Shown here one piece after another: positions 46,124 to 54,571 of a DNA stretch of 64,000 nt. The notes below the pieces were generated by a model. It made no database searches. It saw only the letters and a list, made by a program, of their open reading frames with translations, and had not been told where the DNA came from. The stretch comes from Sphingomonas radiodurans (lineage in GTDB: Bacteria > Pseudomonadota > Alphaproteobacteria > Sphingomonadales > Sphingomonadaceae), in contig NZ_CP086594.1 of NCBI RefSeq assembly GCF_020866845.1, positions 62,001 through 126,000 on the forward strand. The letters run 5' to 3'. Both the position numbers and the translations under genes were made by a program. Each line of letters opens with the position of its first letter. The stretch's first letter is position 1.

Positions 46124-47763
46124 GCGTTGTTCCTCTTGTTGGGCCAGTCGATGAGCTCGGCTTCTGGAAAGGCCTCGAGCGCTGCCCTAACCAATGGCGA
46201 CGCGAGCACCTTTTGTCGCTCGTTCTCCGCCACAATGTCGGCGGTTTCCTTCAATGTCGGTTCGCCGGGCGCGTCGAGCAATGACAGCTTCCACGCTGTG
46301 TCAGTGATAGAACGCAACGCAGCCGCGGTTTCCGCGAGCGTATCGGCCGCGATCGGCCGCGAGCCGCTGAACACGATCTCGGGCGGCGCATACCGGACGA
46401 TGCGCGCACCATGGCCGAGCCGCACCGCGAGCAAATGATGTCCCTGCTGCTCCATCTTTGCGACCAGATCGGCGAACGTTGCGGGCAGCGCCGCCTGCTC
46501 ACGTTCGACCGGTGCCGGCTCTTGGACCGGGCTAGCAATCGCGCGCGGCGTAGCGGGCTCCGCTCCGGCCGTTTGGCGCATGAGCTGGCCCGGATCGGGC
46601 ATGCTGCGGGCGTGGACGATGCGCAGCAGCGCCATTTCCGCAGTCTCGATCGGCAACGCGGCGCGCGCGACCTCCTCGTGGCCCTTCAGCAATAGTTGCC
46701 ACAAGCGATGCAGCAGCGGGAACGACAGCGATTCCGCCCAGCGACGGTAAGCGTCACGCTCCTCGGCGGGTTGCGCGGGATCGTCGGCGGTGCCGACCTT
46801 CACCAGCGTGACGCCATGCACCGCCTCCAGCAGCGCGCGCAGCACGCCTTGCGGATCAACCCCGAAATCATATTGCCGGCGCAGCGCGGCCAGTGCGCCA
46901 GGCGCATCGCCGGCCATCAGCAACCCAAGCAAATCCCGGATCGCGCCGCGATCGGACAGACCGAGCATATCCCGCACCGCCGCCGCCGCCACACCGCCGC
47001 CCTCGAGATCGGCATGCGCGATCGCTTGGTCGAGGATCGACAGCCCGTCGCGTGCAGAACCTTCGGCCGCGCGCGCGATCAGCGCCAGCGCTTCAGGCTC
47101 TGCGACCACGCCCTCCTGCGTGCTGACCGAAGCGAAATGCGCCGCGAGCTTGTCCGCAGGAATGCGCCGCAGGTCAAACCGCTGGCAGCGCGACAGCACC
47201 GTCACCGGCACCTTGTTCACCTCGGTAGTGGCGAACAGGAATTTCACGTGCCCCGGCGGCTCCTCCAGCGTCTTCAGCAAACCGTTGAAGGCCGCCTTCG
47301 ACAGCATGTGGACCTCGTCGATGATGTACACTTTGTAGCGCGCGGACACCGCGGCGTAGCGCGATGCCTCGATGATCTCGCGGATGTCGTCGATGCCGGT
47401 GTGGCTCGCGGCATCCATCTCGATCACGTCGATGTGGCGGCCCTCGGCGATCGCGCGGCACGGCTCGCACACGCTGCACGGATCGATCGTCGGGTCACCG
47501 CTGCCGTCAGGACCGATGCAGTTGAGCGCCTTGGCGATCAGCCGCGCCGTCGATGTTTTTCCGACCCCGCGCACCCCGGTGAGCAGAAACGCATGCGCGA
47601 TGCGATCGCGCTTGATCGCATTCTCCAGCGTGCGGACCATCGCCTCCTGCCCGATCAGCGCCTGGAACGTCTGCGGGCGATATTTGCGCGCGAGTACGCG
47701 ATACGCCTCGCCGGTGCGCTTCGGCTGGACCGGCTCGTCGAGGCCGAGGAAGCTGTCGGTCAC
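46120..47763 (-). CDS. dnaX: DNA polymerase III subunit gamma/tau
   Basis: DnaX is the clamp-loader ATPase. The 547-residue protein has YRPQTFQALIGQEAMV, Walker A GVRGVGKTST, the zinc-binding cysteines in NCIG...DPCSVCEPC, Walker B VYIIDEVHMLS, and the C-terminal gamma/tau domains. I see no obvious A-rich slippery run for a programmed gamma frameshift. It is followed by ybaB with a 4-nt overlap and preceded by the SRP RNA gene. Confidence 0.95.
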   Translation of the reverse strand: MTDSFLGLDEPVQPKRTGEAYRVLARKYRPQTFQALIGQEAMVRTLENAIKRDRIAHAFLLTGVRGVGKTSTARLIAKALNCIGPDGSGDPTIDPCSVCEPCRAIAEGRHIDVIEMDAASHTGIDDIREIIEASRYAAVSARYKVYIIDEVHMLSKAAFNGLLKTLEEPPGHVKFLFATTEVNKVPVTVLSRCQRFDLRRIPADKLAAHFASVSTQEGVVAEPEALALIARAAEGSARDGLSILDQAIAHADLEGGGVAAAAVRDMLGLSDRGAIRDLLGLLMAGDAPGALAALRRQYDFGVDPQGVLRALLEAVHGVTLVKVGTADDPAQPAEERDAYRRWAESLSFPLLHRLWQLLLKGHEEVARAALPIETAEMALLRIVHARSMPDPGQLMRQTAGAEPATPRAIASPVQEPAPVEREQAALPATFADLVAKMEQQGHHLLAVRLGHGARIVRYAPPEIVFSGSRPIAADTLAETAAALRSITDTAWKLSLLDAPGEPTLKETADIVAENERQKVLASPLVRAALEAFPEAELIDWPNKRNNA

Positions 47764-47991
47764 CTAGCGCCCGCGAATGTTGAGGAAGTTGAGGGTCTCG
47801 CGCACTTCCTCACCATACGGGGTTGATGGCCGCGAGTCAGTGGGAAGTTTCGCGGGGCGGGGCATGCGAAGAGCGTGACAGGATTTGGGCATGTAGGACA
47901 GCGGGGCGGTGGAGCGCGCCGCGGCGAAGCCGCCTCGTCAGACGGCGCGCTGCGCCGCTGGCCGCGCTCACCTGCTTGGCAGGCTCGCGGT

Positions 47992-48080
47992 GGGAGCCGG
48001 GACGACCCGTGGCGAAATCGTTGTGGCTGCTTCCTTCCGGACCTGACCAAGTTGGCGACGACCACGTCCGCCCGACTCCC
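47992..48080 (-). ncRNA. ffs: Signal recognition particle RNA (4.5S-type)
   Basis: The RNA on the minus strand contains the universal SRP tip GGTCAGGTCCGGAAGGAAGC and AGCC. The flanks pair into one long hairpin: GGGAGTCGGGCGGACGTGG at the 5' side with CCACGGGTCGTCCCGGCTCCC-type sequence at the 3' side (only partly quoted). About 89 nt, the small bacterial type without an Alu domain. The outer few base pairs (ends 47988-48084) are uncertain. Confidence 0.93.
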
Positions 48081-48131
48081 GCGTGCCCTATGGCGGAGCG
48101 ATCGGCTGCGATCAAGATGGTGTCGCTGCGC

Positions 48132-48434
48132 TCAACCGGGGATGCGCACGGTGATGCTGTCCGACCCGTCGTCGAGGACGATCTGGCACGACAGCCGGCT
48201 CGTTCGTGTTGCGCCATAAGCGAGATCGAGCATTTCTTCCTCCTCCCCTGATGCGGGCACGAGGCGCGCGAAATCCTCGGCTGCGACGATCACGTGGCAC
48301 GTCGCGCAGGCCATAGCGCCTTCGCAGGTTCCTTCGAGCGGCATGCCGATGCGCTGCCCAACATCAAGCAACCGCTCGCCCGGCGATGCCTCGGTCTCGA
48401 CGAAGCCGTAAGAAGTTTCGAAGCGGACCCTCAT
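48132..48434 (-). CDS. fdx: 2Fe-2S ferredoxin (adrenodoxin/Isc type)
   Basis: An electron carrier for iron-sulfur cluster assembly or related redox steps. The 100-residue protein has the cluster ligands in CEGAMACATCH (Cys-x5-Cys-x2-Cys) and the fourth cysteine in SRLSCQIVL, with the vertebrate/adrenodoxin spacing. Its ATG overlaps the stop of the second cysteine desulfurase (ATGA), so the sulfur donor and the ferredoxin are translated together. Confidence 0.93.
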   Translation of the reverse strand: MRVRFETSYGFVETEASPGERLLDVGQRIGMPLEGTCEGAMACATCHVIVAAEDFARLVPASGEEEEMLDLAYGATRTSRLSCQIVLDDGSDSITVRIPG

Positions 48435-49516
48435 GCGGCGATCCGCTGCGAATCGGCCGCCGCGATCAACGTGGTGAGCGCCTCACCCAGCTCGGCTTCC
48501 GTGGTGTAGCGGCCAAAACCCAGCCGGATGGAGGCCCGCGCCTCCGCATCGGACAGCCCGATCGCCTTCAGCACGTGGCTCGGCCGGCCCGAGCCGCTGG
48601 CGCACGCCGATCCCGCCGAAAAGGCGATGTCGCGACAGTCGCTCATCAGTCGGTTTACATCGAGCCGCTCCCGCCGGACATTAACGTTGCCGTGATACCG
48701 ATGCTCGGACGACCCGTTGATCGTCCAGCCCACCAGCCGCTCGCTCGCCATCTGCCACAGCCTCTCGACATGCGCCGCATCGGCGTCGTGCCGCTCTGCC
48801 ATCAATCGCGCCGCGATGCCGAAGCCGACGCACAGCGCAGGGCTGAGCGTGCCCGACCGGCCGCCTTCCTGGTCGCCGCCATGCAGCAGCGGATCGAGCG
48901 CGACACCGTCGCGGATCCAGAGCGCGCCAATCCCCTTCGGCCCATGGATCTTGTGCGCTGAGATCGCGATCAGATCGCATTCAGGCGGAATGGCGATGCG
49001 ACCATAGCCCTGCACCGCATCGCACAGGACGAGGATGCCGCGCTGGCGCGCCATGCGGGTCAACTCGGCGAGCGGTTGCAGGACTCCGATTTCGTTGTTG
49101 ACCGCCATCGCCGCGAACAACCCCGCACCTTGCCGCAGCACGCGGCGAGCGACCCACAGGTCAATCCGGCCATCGGGCCGCACCGGAAGGACGGTCACTT
49201 CGCGACCCGCCGAACCTTCTGACTTCACGGTATCGAGGACGGCGGCGTGCTCGCTGGCGATCGTCACCACCGCGCCAGCCGAGCCCTTCACGGCCCAGTT
49301 GAGCGCTTCGGTCGCGCCGCTGGTGAACACCACCCGGCCGCCCGACGGCAGCAGCGCCGCAACCTGCGCGCGCGCCACCTCGACCGCGGCCTTGGCGGCA
49401 CGACCGATGCGGCTGGGCGAGTGCGGGTTCGCATAATGGTCGCGCAGCCACGGCACCATTGCCTCGAATGCCTCCGGCGCGAGCGGCGTGGTGGCCTGAT
49501 AATCGAGGTAGATCAT
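48431..49516 (-). CDS. Cysteine desulfurase, second paralog
   Basis: A class V aminotransferase-fold PLP enzyme that should release sulfur from cysteine. From the ATG at 49516 it is 361 residues, begins MIYLDYQATTPLAPEAFEAM, and has the PLP lysine in ISAHKIHGPKGIGALW and the active-site cysteine in SAGSACASGSGRPSHVL. The start is set by an ATGA overlap with the first paralog. It is clearly diverged from that neighbour, not a recent duplicate. Confidence 0.9.
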   Translation of the reverse strand: MIYLDYQATTPLAPEAFEAMVPWLRDHYANPHSPSRIGRAAKAAVEVARAQVAALLPSGGRVVFTSGATEALNWAVKGSAGAVVTIASEHAAVLDTVKSEGSAGREVTVLPVRPDGRIDLWVARRVLRQGAGLFAAMAVNNEIGVLQPLAELTRMARQRGILVLCDAVQGYGRIAIPPECDLIAISAHKIHGPKGIGALWIRDGVALDPLLHGGDQEGGRSGTLSPALCVGFGIAARLMAERHDADAAHVERLWQMASERLVGWTINGSSEHRYHGNVNVRRERLDVNRLMSDCRDIAFSAGSACASGSGRPSHVLKAIGLSDAEARASIRLGFGRYTTEAELGEALTTLIAAADSQRIAA

Positions 49517-50697
49517 GCCGCCAGCATTCGTGCAGACCGGGCGATCGCGCGCCATGCCGCGATGAAGCGATCGACATCGGCCGCGCTTGTCGTCCGCCCG
49601 AAGCTGACGCGAATCACCTCGCGCGTCGCCGCCTCGCTCCAGCCCATCGCGCGCAACACGTGGCTTGGCTTCAGGCTGCCGCTCGCGCAGGCGCTGCCGG
49701 CCGATACGGCGATCCCGGCGAGATCGAGGCGAATCAGCTGCGCGTTCGCGGCGAGGCCAGGGAGCCGGTAACTGCCGATTGCCGGGTGGCGAGGCGCGCC
49801 CTTGCCCACGATGATGCCGCCCGACCGCTCGATCGCATCGTCAAGCCGCGCGCGCAGCGCAGTATGATCCGGCTCCGGCTCGGCCAATGCGGCGGCGTAG
49901 CCGAGCGCGGCGGGCAGGTTCTCGGTCCCGGCCCGGTAACCGCGCTCCTGCCCGCCGGTGGGCGTCAGGGTCGCGAGATCGCGGACGAGCAGCGCGCCGA
50001 TACCTGGCGGGCCGCCGCGCTTGTGCGCCGACAAGGCGACGAAATCGGCATGATCGGCGAGGTCAGTCGAGGGTGGCATTTGCGCGGCGTCGACCAGCAG
50101 CAGCGCGCCGGCGGCGTGGATTACGTCGGCGATTGCTTCGATCGGCTGACGCACGCCGGTCTCGCTGTTGCACCATTGGACACAGACGACCGGACGCCCG
50201 CCATTCGATTGCCCCCGTCCGACGTTCGTGCCGAGCGAAGTCGAGGCGTCCGCAACCAGCGATGTGCCTGAGGCTTGTCCCTCGACTTCGCTTGTGACGA
50301 ACGGAGGGGAGGTGAGGGTTTCACGCAGACGCTCTAGGCTAATCGCCCCATCTCCATGGACCGGCACCATATCCGCCGCTTCCCCCGCAGCGCGCATCAC
50401 CGCATCGTGCTCGACCGCCGAGATGACCCGCCGCCCGGCCACGGCGCGGCCGAGCGCGATCCCAAGCGACTCGCTCGCGCCGCTCGTGAACAGCACTTCG
50501 TGTCGCCAGCCATAGGCACCACCAGTCGCCGCCCGTGCGTTTTCCAGGGCGGCGCGCGCGGCGCGGCCCTCGGCGTGCGGCGAGGAGGGATTTGCCCAGT
50601 TTGCCATGCCACGCGCCACCGCATCGCGGGCCGCGGCGGTCATCGGTGTCGTCGCGGCGTGATCGAGATAGAGGCGGTCGGGCAAAACTCGTTCCAT
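49513..50697 (-). CDS. Cysteine desulfurase, first paralog, with in-frame repeat insertion
   Basis: The 394-residue enzyme has YLDHAATTPMT at the N-terminus, the PLP lysine in LSAHKRGGPPGIGALL and the catalytic cysteine in SAGSACASGSLKPSHVL. Between RLRETL and GGRPVVCVQWCNSETG there are about 35 residues absent from relatives (FVTSEVEGQASGTSLVADAS and more), encoded by a dispersed palindrome. The insert lies in a surface region before the PLP-stacking strand, so activity could be kept. An ATG at 50697 is used; a TTG lies three codons upstream. It is the first gene of a three-gene coupled unit with the second paralog and fdx. Confidence 0.88.
   Translation of the reverse strand: MERVLPDRLYLDHAATTPMTAAARDAVARGMANWANPSSPHAEGRAARAALENARAATGGAYGWRHEVLFTSGASESLGIALGRAVAGRRVISAVEHDAVMRAAGEAADMVPVHGDGAISLERLRETLTSPPFVTSEVEGQASGTSLVADASTSLGTNVGRGQSNGGRPVVCVQWCNSETGVRQPIEAIADVIHAAGALLLVDAAQMPPSTDLADHADFVALSAHKRGGPPGIGALLVRDLATLTPTGGQERGYRAGTENLPAALGYAAALAEPEPDHTALRARLDDAIERSGGIIVGKGAPRHPAIGSYRLPGLAANAQLIRLDLAGIAVSAGSACASGSLKPSHVLRAMGWSEAATREVIRVSFGRTTSAADVDRFIAAWRAIARSARMLAA
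50222..50304. repeat. Dispersed palindromic repeat inside the cysteine desulfurase gene
   Basis: Arms ACGTTCGTGCCGAGCGAAGT and, inverted, CCCTCGACTTCGCTTGTGAC with GAACGG enclose a short spacer. The same family of repeat lies between addB and addA at about 1729-1811. It is read through without a stop in the gene's frame. Confidence 0.75.
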
Positions 50698-50771
50698 ATT
50701 CGGCAAGCTTTCCTATATAGCGCCGCATTCCGCGCGCCACACCCGGCGTCGCCCAGCCGACAAGAGTATTG

Positions 50772-51428
50772 ATGCCCGAAGTGATCTTTCCCGGCCCCGA
50801 GGGCCGTCTCGAAGGGCGTTTCGCCCCAGGTCCCAAGCCACGTGCACCGGTCGCGATGATCCTTCATCCGCATCCGACCGCTGGTGGCACGATGAACAAT
50901 CACATCGTGCAGGCGCTCTACAAGACCTTCCAGCGCCGCGGTTTCGCGACCCTGCGCTTCAACTTCCGCGGCGTCGGCAAGAGCCAGGGCACGTTCGACA
51001 ATGGCGTCGGCGAACTATCCGACGCGGCGAGCGCGCTCGACTGGGTGCAGAGCTTCCACCCCGAGGCACAGACGACGTGGATCGCCGGGTTCAGTTTCGG
51101 CGCGTGGATCGGTATGCAGCTGCTGATGCGTCGTCCTGAGATCCGCGGCTTCATCTCGGTGGCGCCACCGGCGAATCTCTACGATTTCACCTTCCTGGCG
51201 CCCTGCCCTTCGTCGGGCATCATCATCCAGGGTGCCGAGGATGAAGTCGCGACGCCGCCTGCGACGCAGAAGCTGGTCGACAAGCTGCGCACCCAAAAGC
51301 ACATCACGATCCACCACGATACGATCCCGCGCGCAAACCACTTCTTCGAGCACGAGATGCCCGATCTGATGAAGTCGGTGGATAACTACCTCGATATGCG
51401 GCTGGATCCGAACTCGCCGATCCGGTGA
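50772..51428 (+). CDS. Alpha/beta hydrolase (dienelactone-hydrolase-like)
   Basis: The 218-residue protein has the fold's HPHPTAGGTMNNHIVQ oxyanion region, RFNFRGVGKSQGTFD, the nucleophile elbow GFSFGAW (serine), an aspartate/glutamate near GAEDEVATP and a histidine in RANHFFEHE. This family is widespread and mostly uncharacterised; the substrate is unknown. It is divergent from the cysteine desulfurase operon, 74 nt between the starts. Confidence 0.8.
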   Translation: MPEVIFPGPEGRLEGRFAPGPKPRAPVAMILHPHPTAGGTMNNHIVQALYKTFQRRGFATLRFNFRGVGKSQGTFDNGVGELSDAASALDWVQSFHPEAQTTWIAGFSFGAWIGMQLLMRRPEIRGFISVAPPANLYDFTFLAPCPSSGIIIQGAEDEVATPPATQKLVDKLRTQKHITIHHDTIPRANHFFEHEMPDLMKSVDNYLDMRLDPNSPIR

Positions 51429-51907
51429 TCTCATCATCACCCGCCAGCGTCCTGACCTGTGCCAGCGTACTTTACGCTGATCGGTCAAACATCTGGCGGG
51501 CGATCACCAATCTCGAGTGCATCAACGACGAGTTGCGGCCGATCGCCACGATGCGCGGGCAGCCTGGGCTGGATCGACTCGATAGCGAGGCTTTCGTGCC
51601 GAGGCGTCCGCTTGGTCGCTTCACGCTAATGCTGGCGGCGATCGTTCCGGTCGGCCGCATCGACTTGACCCTGGCATCGCTCGATATCGGCGAGGGGTTC
51701 GTTGAATGTTCGCCGGTCACTGGCTTGCGCTCGTGGCGTCATGAACGGTCGATATCGATTCATCCGCGTGGCACGTCGCTGCTCGACCGGTTAACCTTCG
51801 AGCCGCGCGTTGCACCGGTCGCAACACGCCTATTGATCGCCCGGCTGTTTCGCCACCGCCACCGCCGGCTGCGCCGCCGCTGGGGCGGCACGGCGATCGA
51901 TGGCTAA
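51425..51907 (+). CDS. Protein of unknown function, possibly SRPBCC-like
   Basis: A 160-residue product starting with a GTG that overlaps the hydrolase stop. The order YADRSNIWRAITNLECINDE, a beta-rich middle (RIDLTLASLDIGEGFVECS, SWRHERSISIHP) and a C-terminal helix resembles the START/SRPBCC ligand-binding fold. The C-terminus is Arg/His-rich (FRHRHRRLRRRW). The overlap suggests co-translation with the hydrolase. Confidence 0.5.
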   Translation: MISSSPASVLTCASVLYADRSNIWRAITNLECINDELRPIATMRGQPGLDRLDSEAFVPRRPLGRFTLMLAAIVPVGRIDLTLASLDIGEGFVECSPVTGLRSWRHERSISIHPRGTSLLDRLTFEPRVAPVATRLLIARLFRHRHRRLRRRWGGTAIDG

Positions 51908-51910
51908 GCG

Positions 51911-52090
51911 CTAGATCGTCCAGATCAGCACGTTGCCGACCAAAACCACCGCCATCACGATCATCAGCCAGCCCTTCTTTGCGTTGCGGCGCGATTTGAT
52001 CATCCAGCCGCCGCCCAGCGCACTGGCGAAAGCAGCGATCATGGCAATTGCGGGTGCGGCGGCAGCGAGGCCAGTGAAGACGGGGTTCAT
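51911..52090 (-). CDS. Small two-helix membrane protein
   Basis: A 59-residue protein starting MNPVFTGLAAAAPAIAMIAA with two hydrophobic helices joined by a basic turn (IKSRRNAKKGW) and ending VGNVLIWTI. The hairpin topology, with positive residues on the cytosolic loop, makes a real protein likely. It follows the dehydratase gene by 12 nt on the same strand and may be co-transcribed. Function unknown. Confidence 0.6.
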   Translation of the reverse strand: MNPVFTGLAAAAPAIAMIAAFASALGGGWMIKSRRNAKKGWLMIVMAVVLVGNVLIWTI

Positions 52091-52102
52091 TGGCGCTGGC
52101 TC

Positions 52103-53068
52103 CTAGCGCGCGGCAAGCGCGCGCGCATAGCCGTCTATGTCCACGTTGCCCCCCGACAGCACCACCAGCATCCCCGCTACAGGCGTGATCTTCCCCGTCA
52201 GCACGGCGGCAAGCCCCACCGCCCCGCCCGGCTCGACCACCAACCGCAGCTTCTCCGCTGCCCAACGCTGCGCTGCGGCGATCTCCTGCTCGCCCACGGC
52301 GATGCCTGTGGCGTCGCGCCGCGAGAGGATGTCGAACGTCAGCGATGAAACCTGTTTGGTCATCAGCGCGTCGCACGCGGTCGGCGGCGGCGTGTCGCCA
52401 ACTGGGAGGATCCAGCTCGCCTCAAGGCTTCGACGCATGTCATCCCACCCTTCGGGCTCGACAACGGTGATTGCGGCGTTGGGCAGCGCCAGCACGATCC
52501 CCGCCGCCAAGCCACCGCCGCCGCACGGCACCACCACCATCGTCGGCGCGCCGAGCCCCGCCGCCTCCATCTGCGCGCCCGCCTCAATCCCGGCCGACCC
52601 CTGCCCCTCGATGATCCACGCATCGTCGAAGCTCGGGACGAGCGTGGCGCCGCGTGCTTCGGCGAGCCGCGCGGCGATCTGTTCGCGCGATTCGGTCGCG
52701 CGATCATAGCTGACCACCTCAGCGCCCAGCGCCAGAGTTCCTTCCACCTTTGCGCGCGGCGCATCCGCCGGCATCACGATCGTCGCCGCCATGCCGAGCC
52801 GCTTCGCCGCCCAGGCGACCCCCTGCGCATGATTGCCGCTCGAAAAGGCGACCACGCCACGTGCTCGCGCCTCGACGTCCAGCGCGGTCAGCCGATGCCA
52901 AGCGCCACGAATCTTGAACGCGCCAACCGGTTGCAGCGACTCAGCCTTAAAGGCGACCGGCACCCCCCTGATTTCCTGAACAAAGATCGGTGTAGGCGGA
53001 AGGATCGCGGCGATCTTCGCCGCTGCATCACGCACGCCGGCGCGGGTAGGCTGTCGCACAATTGTCAC
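52103..53068 (-). CDS. Serine/threonine dehydratase (fold-type II PLP enzyme)
   Basis: This enzyme deaminates threonine or serine, or racemises serine. From the GTG at 53068 it is 321 residues, with the PLP lysine Lys52 in VGAFKIRGA, the SSGNHAQGVA loop, the phosphate-binding CGGGGLAAG and the C-terminal VLSGGNVD. It lacks the regulatory ACT domain of biosynthetic IlvA, so it is a catabolic-type or racemase-like member. The longer frame to 53098 overlaps the divergent decarboxylase region. Confidence 0.85.
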   Translation of the reverse strand: MTIVRQPTRAGVRDAAAKIAAILPPTPIFVQEIRGVPVAFKAESLQPVGAFKIRGAWHRLTALDVEARARGVVAFSSGNHAQGVAWAAKRLGMAATIVMPADAPRAKVEGTLALGAEVVSYDRATESREQIAARLAEARGATLVPSFDDAWIIEGQGSAGIEAGAQMEAAGLGAPTMVVVPCGGGGLAAGIVLALPNAAITVVEPEGWDDMRRSLEASWILPVGDTPPPTACDALMTKQVSSLTFDILSRRDATGIAVGEQEIAAAQRWAAEKLRLVVEPGGAVGLAAVLTGKITPVAGMLVVLSGGNVDIDGYARALAAR

Positions 53069-53151
53069 AAATCGTCCTCGCTGCGAGTATGGATCCACGA
53101 AAGCGCTTTACATGCGCGGCTATCAACCCTAATTCGCGCCTCCGCTGCCCC

Positions 53152-54465
53152 ATGGGACTTCCACCGCAAGGCAGTGTTTTTAAACAACAGAAGACCGGGG
53201 GGCTTGCCCTTTGGCACTGGAGGTCCCTTGATTTGTACCAGGATCATCGCGCGCTGGGGCTAGCGCCCCTATCGACCGTCGCTCCAACCTTTGTTTCGGG
53301 CGCCCTCGACATCGCACAAGCCAAGCCGGTTCAGCCGGTTACTCTTGTTCGTCCGCATGCCGCGGCACGTGCCGCCCGGTTCTTCGTCGAGAAGTTCCCG
53401 GGACGCTCAATGTATGCCGTGAAAGCCAATCCCTCGCCGGAGCTGATCCGGATCCTGTGGGATAACGGCATCACCCATTACGACGTCGCCTCGATCGCCG
53501 AGGTGCGGCTGGTCGCGCGTACGCTGCCCGACGCCACCTTGTGCTTCATGCACCCGGTGAAGGCCGAGGAAGCGATCGCCGAGGCGTATTTCACGCATGG
53601 CGTGCGTACGTTCAGCCTCGATTCGCTCGAAGAGCTCGAGAAGATCATGCTCGCCACGCGTAACGCCGCGGACTTGACGCTGTGCGTCCGGCTGCGCGTG
53701 TCGTCCGAGCACTCGAAGCTCAGCCTCGCGTCGAAGTTCGGCGTGGCGCCGCACGAGGCCAAGCCGTTGCTGTTCGCAGCGCGGCAGGCCGCGGACGCGC
53801 TTGGCATCTGCTTCCACGTCGGCAGCCAGGCAATGACGCCCGAAGCCTATGCGGATGCGATGGAGCGCGTGCGTGCGGCGATTGTCGACGCAGCAGTGAC
53901 GGTCGACGTCATCGACGTCGGTGGTGGGTTCCCCTCCTCCTATCCGGGGATGGAGCCGCCGCCACTAGAGCGTTTCTTCGAGACGATCCATCGCGCGTTC
54001 GAAAGCCTGCCGATCAGCTACTCCGCTGAGCTGTGGGCCGAGCCGGGTCGTGCGCTGTGCGCCGAATATGCCTCGCTGATCGTGCGCGTGGAGAAGCGCC
54101 GCGGCAACGAGCTGTATATAAACGATGGCGCTTACGGTGCGCTGTTCGATGCGGCACACATCGGCTGGCGCTTTCCGGTTAACCTGCTGCGCGAGCCGCA
54201 GTCGACGGTGCGCGATCATCCGTTCTCGTTCTACGGCCCGACCTGCGACGATCTCGATCACATGGCAGGTCCGTTCCTGCTGCCGGCAGACGTCGTTGCT
54301 GGCGACTATTTCGAGATCGGCATGCTCGGTGCCTATGGCTCGGCGATGCGCACCGCGTTCAATGGCTTCGGGTCGGACGAGACGGTGATCGTCGAAGACG
54401 AACCGATGGCGTCGCTCTACGTCGACGTGGAAGACGAAGTCGCGTCGAACGTCGTCAAGCTGTAA
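53152..54465 (+). CDS. Ornithine/lysine decarboxylase, alanine-racemase fold
   Basis: A type III PLP decarboxylase that probably makes putrescine from ornithine. The barrel domain has the PLP lysine in YAVKANPSPELIR, HPVKAEEAIAEAY, FHVGSQAMTPEAY and VDVIDVGGGFPSSYPG; the C-terminal domain has YGPTCDDLDHM with the catalytic cysteine. The start is uncertain: homology begins near residue 50 of this frame (KPVQPVTLVRPHAAARAARF), and a later TTG could be the true start. A GC-rich hairpin follows (54487-54513). The polyamine-synthase-like gene is next downstream. Confidence 0.88.
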   Translation: MGLPPQGSVFKQQKTGGLALWHWRSLDLYQDHRALGLAPLSTVAPTFVSGALDIAQAKPVQPVTLVRPHAAARAARFFVEKFPGRSMYAVKANPSPELIRILWDNGITHYDVASIAEVRLVARTLPDATLCFMHPVKAEEAIAEAYFTHGVRTFSLDSLEELEKIMLATRNAADLTLCVRLRVSSEHSKLSLASKFGVAPHEAKPLLFAARQAADALGICFHVGSQAMTPEAYADAMERVRAAIVDAAVTVDVIDVGGGFPSSYPGMEPPPLERFFETIHRAFESLPISYSAELWAEPGRALCAEYASLIVRVEKRRGNELYINDGAYGALFDAAHIGWRFPVNLLREPQSTVRDHPFSFYGPTCDDLDHMAGPFLLPADVVAGDYFEIGMLGAYGSAMRTAFNGFGSDETVIVEDEPMASLYVDVEDEVASNVVKL

Positions 54466-54571
54466 CGTCGTACCTACATCATTGACGCGGCGGCGCTCGG
54501 TCGGGCGCTGCCGCGCCACGGGTTAGCGCGTCCCCCACGAACGACGCGCGCATATTATGCGAGAGCAACCC

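Noticed and set aside
46120..47763. Programmed frameshift in dnaX
   Set aside because: No A-rich slippery heptamer with a following stem was noticed in the gene, so a separate gamma product by frameshifting is not claimed.
47760..48065. 101-codon minus-strand frame over the SRP RNA
   Set aside because: It overlaps the SRP RNA gene and has no protein-like pattern; the RNA explains the conservation.
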